NCBI RefSeq assembly: GCF_016907655.1
Contig: NZ_JAFBCL010000001.1
Span: 4,560,001 to 4,624,000 of the forward strand
Direction: 5' to 3'
Source of the DNA: Saccharothrix algeriensis
GTDB lineage: Bacteria > Actinomycetota > Actinomycetes > Mycobacteriales > Pseudonocardiaceae
DNA length: 64,000 nucleotides
The notes beneath the pieces were generated by a model. It saw nothing but the letters and a program-made list of their open reading frames with translations. It was not told the origin of the DNA and made no database searches. Positions within the stretch are counted from its first letter, which is position 1, and each line of letters begins with the position of its first letter. Below, one piece after another: positions 1 to 5,786 of the stretch. Position numbers and translations under genes: made by a program.

Positions 1-562
1 CGGTGTCGACGGGCGTGGCGGGCAGGGTGTCGCGGATCGTGGTGGAGATGTCCTGGATCGGGCCGGTGCCCGCCTCGGCCGGGATGGTCAGCGCCACGTA
101 GGCGGGCCGGTCCACCAGGTACCAGGTCGAGGACGAGCCCTCGGTGACCTCCAGCCACTGCACGGAGGAGACGCTGCGCAGCTGCGAGGTCGGCGTCAGC
201 CCCGCCGGGCGGTCCAGGCCGCAGCGCAGCACGATCGGCTCGTGCCGCGCGTCGCCCCAGGCCAGCGCGCCCGCCGGCGCGGGCTCGGCCAGCTCGCGGC
301 GGGGCAGGGTGGCGCCGTTGGAGACCAGCTGCACCGGCAGCCTGCCCAGCAGCGCCCGGCACGGCTCGCCCTCGGCGGCCGGGGCGGGCACCGGGACCAG
401 CGCCAGCGGTCCGGAGTGGTCGGTCCGCGGCTCCGCCTGCTCGCCCGCGCCGAGGAACAGCCCGACGGCCGCGACCCCCGCCGCCAGCAGCGCGGGCAGG
501 CCCACCGCGACGGCCAGCAGCGGTCTGGGGAGCAGGGGGGTGGGTTCCGGTGCCTGTGCCAC
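1..562 (-). CDS. DUF3515 family membrane-anchored protein (3' end beyond window)
   Basis: Reading the minus strand from a GTG at 562 gives an open frame that leaves the window at base 1, so the C-terminus is missing. The protein begins MAQAPEPTPLLPRPLLA, has one hydrophobic segment (about residues 15-40, rich in Ala, Leu and Val), then an extracytoplasmic part with two cysteines (a PCRALLG motif and a VLRCGL motif) and a WYLVDRPAYV segment typical of DUF3515. In other actinobacteria this family lies between the D-Ala-D-Ala ligase and thiL regions, as here. It follows the Lrp-type gene on the same strand by 20 bases and may be cotranscribed with it. Function unknown; the family call is from pattern recognition. 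Confidence 0.75.
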   Translation of the reverse strand, partial: MAQAPEPTPLLPRPLLAVAVGLPALLAAGVAAVGLFLGAGEQAEPRTDHSGPLALVPVPAPAAEGEPCRALLGRLPVQLVSNGATLPRRELAEPAPAGALAWGDARHEPIVLRCGLDRPAGLTPTSQLRSVSSVQWLEVTEGSSSTWYLVDRPAYVALTIPAEAGTGPIQDISTTIRDTLPATPVDT

Positions 563-582
563 CCCGCTATGACAGCACGCCG

Positions 583-816
583 CTAGAGGTGGACCACCGG
601 GCAGGTCAGCGTTCGCGTGATGCCCTCGACGTTCTGGATGCGGGCGACCACGAGCTGCCCCAGCTGGTCGACGGTCTCGGCCTCCGCGCGCACGATGACG
701 TCGTACGGGCCGGTGACGTCCTCCGCGGTGGCGACGCCCGGGAGGCCGGAGATCTCGGCCGCGACGGCGGCTGCCTTCCCGACCTCGGTCTGGATGAGGA
801 TGTATGCGTGCACCAC
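583..816 (-). CDS. Stand-alone Lrp/AsnC ligand-binding (RAM) domain protein
   Basis: A 77-residue protein (begins MVHAYILIQTEVGKA, ends LTCPVVHL) that is the effector-binding and oligomerisation half of Lrp/AsnC regulators with no helix-turn-helix. The beta-alpha-beta-beta-alpha-beta pattern with the central GPYDVIVRAEA strand is characteristic. Such stand-alone RAM proteins bind amino acids or modulate full-length Lrp paralogues; no such role can be shown here. It is divergent from thiL (97 bases apart) and upstream of the DUF3515 gene on the same strand. Confidence 0.85.
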   Translation of the reverse strand: MVHAYILIQTEVGKAAAVAAEISGLPGVATAEDVTGPYDVIVRAEAETVDQLGQLVVARIQNVEGITRTLTCPVVHL

Positions 817-913
817 GGCGTGCCCCTTCGTCGCGACAGGTTAGGTCGGGGTAGGAACGTGCACAGCAACGTACCCCAGTCGGGGTTCCGAATGCTCAGA
901 ACGGGAGGCAATC

Positions 914-1879
914 TTGCGTCCGGAGCCGCCGCGGAACGCGGACACGGTCGCTGAGGTGGGTGAGTTCGGTCTCATCCGCCGGGTGACGGCAGGTCGGACG
1001 CAGCCGCCCACCACCCTGCTCGGGCCCGGTGACGACGCGGCCGTCGTGGCCGCGCCCGACGGGCGGGTCGTCGTCTCGACCGACGTGCTCGTCGAGGGCG
1101 TCCACTTCCGGCTCGACTGGTCGTCCCCGGAGCAGGTGGGCCGCAAGGCGGCGGCCGTGAACCTGGCCGACGTGGCGGCCATGGGCGCGCTGCCGACCGC
1201 CCTGCTCATCGGCCTGGCCTGCCCGCCGGGCACGCCGACCGCGCTGGTGGAGGGGCTCACCGCCGGGCTGTGGCAGGAGGCCGCGGTCGCGGGCGCCGGC
1301 GTGGTGGGCGGCGACATGGTCTCCTCCGCGACGCTGGTGATCTCCGTCACGGCGCTGGGCGACATGAACGGCCTGGAGCCGGTCACCCGTTCGGGAGCCC
1401 AGGTGGGTGATGTCGTGGCGGTGTGCGGGCGGCTGGGCTGGGCGGCGGGCGGGCTGGCGGTGCTCGGGCGCGGTTTCCGGTCGCCGGTGGCGGTCGTCGG
1501 GGCGCAGCGGAACCCCGAACCCCCTTACGCGGCCGGGCCGCAGGCCGCCGAGGCCGGCGCGACGGCGATGATCGACGTGTCGGACGGGCTGCTGGCCGAC
1601 CTGGGGCACATCGCCGACGAGTCGGGCGTCGGCATCGACATCCGCACCGAGCTGCTGGAGGTCCACCCGCGGCTGCTGGACGTGGCCTCCGCGCTGGGCG
1701 CCGACGCGCGGCACTGGGTGCTGACCGGCGGCGAGGACCACGCGCTGGCGGCGACCTTCCCGGAGCCGGCCGCCGTGCCGGAGGGGTGGCGCACCATCGG
1801 CACCGTCCGGCACGGCAGCGGCGTGACGGTGGACGGGCGCGCCTACGAGAAGCCCCCTGGCTGGGAGCACTGGCGGTAG
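914..1879 (+). CDS. thiL: Thiamine-monophosphate kinase ThiL
   Basis: ThiL phosphorylates thiamine monophosphate to thiamine pyrophosphate, the last step of cofactor synthesis. The 321-residue product has the family landmarks in order: LLGPGDDAAVV (about 35-45), STDVLVEGVHF (55-65) and the Asp-rich nucleotide and metal sites GGDMVSS (about 133-139) and IDVSDGLLADL (about 218). Length is normal. The start is a TTG at 914 preceded by GGGAGG at 902-907; no ATG or GTG gives the full conserved N-terminus. It heads a plus-strand run thiL-GNAT-carbonic anhydrase-ung that is conserved in actinobacteria. Confidence 0.95.
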   Translation: MRPEPPRNADTVAEVGEFGLIRRVTAGRTQPPTTLLGPGDDAAVVAAPDGRVVVSTDVLVEGVHFRLDWSSPEQVGRKAAAVNLADVAAMGALPTALLIGLACPPGTPTALVEGLTAGLWQEAAVAGAGVVGGDMVSSATLVISVTALGDMNGLEPVTRSGAQVGDVVAVCGRLGWAAGGLAVLGRGFRSPVAVVGAQRNPEPPYAAGPQAAEAGATAMIDVSDGLLADLGHIADESGVGIDIRTELLEVHPRLLDVASALGADARHWVLTGGEDHALAATFPEPAAVPEGWRTIGTVRHGSGVTVDGRAYEKPPGWEHWR

Positions 1880-1893
1880 GTAGCCTGGTCGGT

Positions 1894-2364
1894 GTGGAAC
1901 TATGCACGCGGGCGTATGATCATCCAGACGCGGCGGCGCTGGTCGCCGAGCTGCAGCAGGTGTTCGTGGTGCGCTACGGCGACCAGGACGTCACGCCGGT
2001 CGACCCGGCCCAGTTCTCCGCGCCGCTGGGGCACTTCGTGGTCGGCTACCTGGACGGCGTCGCGGTGGCCTGCGGCGGGTGGCGGGCGCACGACGTCGCC
2101 GCCGACCCGATCCGGCCCGGCGACGCCGAGGTCAAGCGGATGTACACGGTGGACTCGGTGCGCGGCAAGGGGCTCGCGCGCGTCGTGCTCGCCGAGCTGG
2201 AATCATCGGCCCGGGCCGTCGGCCGGTCCCGCATGGTGCTGGAGACCGGGACGCGCCAACCGGAGGCGATCGGGCTGTACGAGTCGAGCGGGTACCGGCG
2301 CATGGCCAACTTCGGCGTCTACCGCGACCACCCCGGCAGCCTCTGCTACGCCAAGCAGCTCTAG
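1894..2364 (+). CDS. GNAT family N-acetyltransferase
   Basis: A 156-residue single-domain GNAT. The acetyl-CoA binding motif A is clear (VKRMYTVDSVRGKGLARVVL, about residues 75-94), followed by LETGTRQPEAIGLYESSGY (motif B), which places the family beyond doubt; the substrate cannot be predicted. The GTG at 1894 is chosen because it starts 14 bases after the thiL stop and just before the first conserved segment. Its TAG stop is embedded in the AGGAGG ribosome-binding site of the next gene, so the two are probably translationally coupled. Confidence 0.9.
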   Translation: MELCTRAYDHPDAAALVAELQQVFVVRYGDQDVTPVDPAQFSAPLGHFVVGYLDGVAVACGGWRAHDVAADPIRPGDAEVKRMYTVDSVRGKGLARVVLAELESSARAVGRSRMVLETGTRQPEAIGLYESSGYRRMANFGVYRDHPGSLCYAKQL

Positions 2365-2374
2365 GAGGACGGCA

Positions 2375-2896
2375 GTGGCGATCTACGCGTTGGGCGACCG
2401 CGAACCGGTGATCCACCCGGACGCCTACGTGCACCCGGACGCCACGGTGATCGGCGACGTGCGCCTGCACGCCGGGGCCTCGGTCTGGCCGCGGGCCGTG
2501 CTGCGCGGCGACTACGGGCGCATCGAGATCGGCGCGCGCACGTCGGTCCAGGACGGCACGGTCGTCCACTGCACCGAAGCGCACCCCGCGCTCGTCGGCG
2601 AGGAGTGCGTGATCGGTCACAACGCCCACATCGAGGGCGCGACCATCGCCGACCGCTGCCTCATCGCCTCCGGCTCGGTGGTGCTCAACGGCTCGGTGGT
2701 GGAGGCCGGCGCGGTGGTCGGCGCCGGCGCGGTCGTGTCGTTCAACGGCCGCGTGCCGGCCCGCTCGATGGCGCTGGGCGTGCCCGCGCGCGTCCGCGAG
2801 GGCTACGAGGTGCCGGAAGGCGCGTGGCGGGCCGCGGTCGACAAGTACGTCGCCAACATCGCGACCTACCGCGCCGATCTTCGCCGGCTCGGCTGA
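2375..2896 (+). CDS. Gamma-class carbonic anhydrase-like hexapeptide-repeat protein
   Basis: A 173-residue left-handed beta-helix protein with many hexapeptide turns (for example VIGDVRLHAGASVWPRAVL and IADRCLIASGSVVLNGSVV). It keeps the three zinc-histidine positions of the gamma-carbonic anhydrase/YrdA family: the His in VVHCTEA (about residue 64) and the two in IGHNAHIEG (about 81-86). The metal-binding pattern suggests a zinc or iron hydratase, though many members lack proven carbonic anhydrase activity. The GTG start at 2375 is fixed by a perfect AGGAGG at 2363-2368, six bases upstream. Confidence 0.9.
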   Translation: MAIYALGDREPVIHPDAYVHPDATVIGDVRLHAGASVWPRAVLRGDYGRIEIGARTSVQDGTVVHCTEAHPALVGEECVIGHNAHIEGATIADRCLIASGSVVLNGSVVEAGAVVGAGAVVSFNGRVPARSMALGVPARVREGYEVPEGAWRAAVDKYVANIATYRADLRRLG

Positions 2897-2912
2897 GATA
2901 GGGTCCACCGCC

Positions 2913-3587
2913 GTGGCGCGACCGCTTGAGGAAATCGTGGAAGAGGGCTGGGCGAGGGCACTGGCCCCGGTGGCCGACCGGATCGCCGGGATGGGCGAGT
3001 TCCTGCGGTCGGAGGTGGCCGCCGGGCGCACCTACCTGCCCGCCGGGGAGAACGTGCTGCGGGCGTTCCAGCAGCCGTTCCGCGACGTGCGGGTGCTCAT
3101 CGTCGGCCAGGACCCGTACCCGACGCCCGGTCACGCGGTGGGCCTGAGCTTCTCGGTGTCGCCGGAGACCCGGCCGATCCCCAAGAGCCTGGTCAACATC
3201 TACAAGGAGTACGTCGAGGACCTGGGCCACCCCACCCCGGCCAACGGCGACCTGACGCCGTGGACCGAGCAGGGCGTGCTGCTGCTCAACAGGGCGCTGA
3301 CGGTGCAGCCCGGCAAGTCCAACTCCCACCAGGGCAAGGGCTGGGAGCCGGTCACCGAGCAGGCGATCAAGGCGCTCGCGGCGCGCGAGGAGCCGCTGGT
3401 GGCGATCCTGTGGGGCCGCAACGCCCGCAACCTCAAGCCGCTGCTGGCGCCGTTCCCGTGCGTCGAGTCGGCCCACCCCTCGCCGCTGTCGGCCTCGGCG
3501 GGCTTCTTCGGCTCGCGCCCGTTCAGCCGGGCCAACGAGCTGCTGGCCGAGCAGGGCGCGGAGCCGGTGGACTGGAAGCTGCCCTGA
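2913..3587 (+). CDS. ung: Uracil-DNA glycosylase, family 1
   Basis: Removes uracil from DNA as the first step of base excision repair. The 224-residue protein carries the water-activating loop GQDPYPTPGHAVG with catalytic Asp67, the uracil-binding LLLNRALTVQPG segment (about 128-139) and the minor-groove loop HPSPLSAS (about 188-195) with the catalytic His. Length is normal. It is the last gene of the thiL run; its TGA stop lies within the first unit of a 14-bp tandem repeat array. Confidence 0.97.
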   Translation: MARPLEEIVEEGWARALAPVADRIAGMGEFLRSEVAAGRTYLPAGENVLRAFQQPFRDVRVLIVGQDPYPTPGHAVGLSFSVSPETRPIPKSLVNIYKEYVEDLGHPTPANGDLTPWTEQGVLLLNRALTVQPGKSNSHQGKGWEPVTEQAIKALAAREEPLVAILWGRNARNLKPLLAPFPCVESAHPSPLSASAGFFGSRPFSRANELLAEQGAEPVDWKLP

Positions 3588-3723
3588 GGAGCCGGCTCTG
3601 AGGAGCCGGCTCTGAGGAGCCGGCTCTGCGGAGCCGGTCCTGAGGAGCCGGCTCTGCGGAGCCGGTCCTGAGGAGCCGGCTCTGAGGAACCGGCTCTGCG
3701 GAGCCGGTCCTGAGGAATCGGCC
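3584..3723 (+). repeat. Tandem array of ten 14-bp units starting at the ung stop codon
   Basis: Ten end-to-end 14-bp units run from 3584 to 3723. Two versions alternate: CTGAGGAGCCGGCT (units 1, 2, 3, 5, 7; unit 8 differs by one base) and CTGCGGAGCCGGTC (units 4, 6, 9), with a degenerate last unit. Each first-type junction contains the palindrome GAGCCGGCTC, so the array can fold into several alternative hairpins in RNA. The first unit supplies the ung stop codon. The array could affect mRNA decay or termination, or be a simple slippage repeat. Confidence 0.95.
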
Positions 3724-3787
3724 CGACCGCCCGCCGCGGATCCCGGCGGGCGGCCCCGAACCCCCTCGAAGAACCCCCGAAGACGCC

Positions 3788-3823
3788 CGAAGGCCCCCGG
3801 ACCGATCGGTCCGGGGGCCTTCG
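3788..3823. terminator. Bidirectional terminator between ung and rpmB
   Basis: A perfect 36-base palindrome with 18-base arms (left arm begins CGAAGGCCCCCGG, centre ACCGATCGGT) lies between the convergent genes ung and rpmB. It reads the same on both strands, so it can serve both genes. There is no long T-run, as is usual in high-GC actinobacteria. Confidence 0.85.
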
Positions 3824-3845
3824 CGACAACGCTCGGACGCGGTCG

Positions 3846-4037
3846 TCAGCCGCGAACCACCTTGCCCGCCTTGAGGCAGGAGGTGCACACGTTCAGCCGC
3901 TGCCGCGTCGAAGACGAGACCTTCGCGCGCACGGTCTGGATGTTCGGGTTCCACCGGCGGTTGGTGCGCCGGTGGGAGTGCGAGACCGACTTGCCGAAGC
4001 CCGGCCCCTTGCCACAGACGTCGCACACGGCAGCCAC
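3846..4037 (-). CDS. rpmB: 50S ribosomal protein L28
   Basis: A 63-residue L28 of the zinc-binding type: MAAVCDVCGKGPGFG at the N-terminus (CxxC), SHSHRRTNRRWNPN, and CTSC near the C-terminus. The frame is open further upstream to a GTG at 4046, but that GTG overlaps the Shine-Dalgarno sequence AAGGAG (4046-4051 on this strand), whereas the GTG at 4037 lies eight bases after it and yields the family-standard MAAVCDVCG start. It is divergent from the DAK2 gene; the 145 bases between hold the promoters of both. Confidence 0.95.
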   Translation of the reverse strand: MAAVCDVCGKGPGFGKSVSHSHRRTNRRWNPNIQTVRAKVSSSTRQRLNVCTSCLKAGKVVRG

Positions 4038-4182
4038 GTCAGCCACTCCTTAAGGTTTATCCAGCGGTACTCACGCCCCGGCGGGCGCGCAAGCGTGCAC
4101 AAGCCTCAGCCGGGCATGGCAACCCAGACAGGGTAGCAATGGCGGGCGTCGGCACCAAACCGGGTCGAATACCCTCCTCGCC

Positions 4183-5772
4183 ATGCAGGCTCTCGACGCG
4201 GTCGCGGTGCGCCAGTGGGCGGAAGCCTGCGTCCGGTCGCTGGACGCGAACCGCGACGACATCGACCGCATCAACGTCTTCCCGGTCCCCGACGGCGACA
4301 CCGGCACCAACCTCTCGCAGACCATGCGCTCCGCGCAGGACTCCCTGCTGCGGACACCCGCCGACTCGGTCGGCCAGGCGCTGGCGGCGCTCGCGCGCGG
4401 CGCGCTGGCGGGCGCGCGGGGCAACTCCGGCGTGATCCTGTCCCAGGTGCTCCGCGGCCTGGCCGAAGCCGCGCAGGGCGCCTCCACGGCCGGCGGCCAG
4501 GCCCTGCGCGCCGCGCTGCACCGGGCCGACGAGCTGGCCACCGCCGCGGTGTCCCGACCCGTGCCCGGCACGGTCCTGACCGTGCTGCACGCCGCCGCCG
4601 AGGCCGCCCGCGACTGCCCCTCCGACGGCCTGGGCGAGGTGGTCACGGCCGCCGCCGAGGCCGGCGCGCTGGCGCTGGCCGAGACGCCGCGCCAGCTCGC
4701 CGTGCTGGCCAGGGCGGGCGTGGTGGACGCGGGCGCGAAGGGCCTGGTGGTGCTGCTGGACGCGCTGGCCGCCGTGATCACCGGCCGGCCGCTGGAGGTG
4801 CCGTTCGCCACCGCGCCGCCGCGCACCCCCGAGTCGCTGACCACCGGGCGCGAGGCGGGCTCCGCCGAGTACGAGTACGAGGTCATGTACCTGCTCGACG
4901 GCGCGCCCGACACCGACCGCCTCGAACAGCGGCTGACCGCGCTGGGCGACTGCGTCTCGGTCGTCGGCGACGGCGCCGGCCTGTGGACCGTGCACGTGCA
5001 CTGCAACGACATCGGCGCGGCCGTCGAGGCGGGCGTCGAGGCGGGCCGCCCGCACCGGATCACCGTGGCCCGCTTCGCCGACCAGATCGCCGCCCAGGCG
5101 CCCCGGTTCGTGCGCGACCGCGCCGTCGTCGCGCTGGTCGAGGGCGAGGGCGCGCGCGAGCTGTTCCGGTCCGCGGGCGCGGTGGTGGCCGAGCCCACCG
5201 GCGACACCGCCGACCTGCTCGCCCTCGTCGCGGGCACGCGCGCCCGGCACGTGGCGCTGCTGCCCGGCGACCCGGCGCTGTGCGAGCCGCTGGAGGGGGC
5301 CGTCGCCCAAGCCGTCGAGGCGGGGCAGGACGTGGTCGTGGTGCCGACCTTCTCCCCGGTGCAGGCGCTGTCCGCGCTGGCCGTGCACGACCCGGCCCGG
5401 CGCGCCGGCGACGACGTGGTGGCCATGGCCGAGGCCGCCGCCGCCACCCGGCGCGGCGAGGTCCGCCTCGCCGAGCGCGAGGCGATCACCTGGGTGGGCC
5501 GGTGCCGGCCGGGCGACCTGCTCGCGATGCTGGACGGGGAGGTCGTGCGGGTGGAGCCGGGCCCGGCGGACGTGGCGGCGCTGTCGTGCCGGCTGGTGGA
5601 CCGGATGCTCGCCGGCGGCGGGGAACTGGTCACCCTGCTGCTCGGCGAGGACGCCCCCGAAGGCTTGGCCGAAGCGGTGGAGGACCACCTCCGGGCCGCC
5701 CACCCGGAGGTCGAGGCGGTGGCCTACCGAGGCGGACAACCCGGTGCCGTCCTGGCCGTCGGGGTGGAGTAG
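4183..5772 (+). CDS. DAK2 domain-containing kinase-like protein (YloV/FakA type)
   Basis: A 529-residue protein with an N-terminal DAK2 (DhaL-like) nucleotide-binding domain: NVFPVPDGDTGTNLSQTM (about 31-48) provides the Asp-rich ADP/Mg2+ motif and ARGNSGVILSQVLRG (about 83-97) the second phosphate loop. The C-terminal 300 residues match the YloV/FakA architecture. In Firmicutes FakA phosphorylates fatty acids with a FakB partner; no FakB-type gene is visible here, so the substrate remains open. It ends 14 bases before recG, an arrangement seen in Mycobacterium (Rv2974c next to recG). Confidence 0.85.
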   Translation: MQALDAVAVRQWAEACVRSLDANRDDIDRINVFPVPDGDTGTNLSQTMRSAQDSLLRTPADSVGQALAALARGALAGARGNSGVILSQVLRGLAEAAQGASTAGGQALRAALHRADELATAAVSRPVPGTVLTVLHAAAEAARDCPSDGLGEVVTAAAEAGALALAETPRQLAVLARAGVVDAGAKGLVVLLDALAAVITGRPLEVPFATAPPRTPESLTTGREAGSAEYEYEVMYLLDGAPDTDRLEQRLTALGDCVSVVGDGAGLWTVHVHCNDIGAAVEAGVEAGRPHRITVARFADQIAAQAPRFVRDRAVVALVEGEGARELFRSAGAVVAEPTGDTADLLALVAGTRARHVALLPGDPALCEPLEGAVAQAVEAGQDVVVVPTFSPVQALSALAVHDPARRAGDDVVAMAEAAAATRRGEVRLAEREAITWVGRCRPGDLLAMLDGEVVRVEPGPADVAALSCRLVDRMLAGGGELVTLLLGEDAPEGLAEAVEDHLRAAHPEVEAVAYRGGQPGAVLAVGVE

Positions 5773-5786
5773 TTGAATAGGCCGGG

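Noticed and set aside
3584..3723. Possible CRISPR array after ung
   Set aside because: Units are 14 bp with no spacers, and no cas gene is present; it is a simple tandem repeat.
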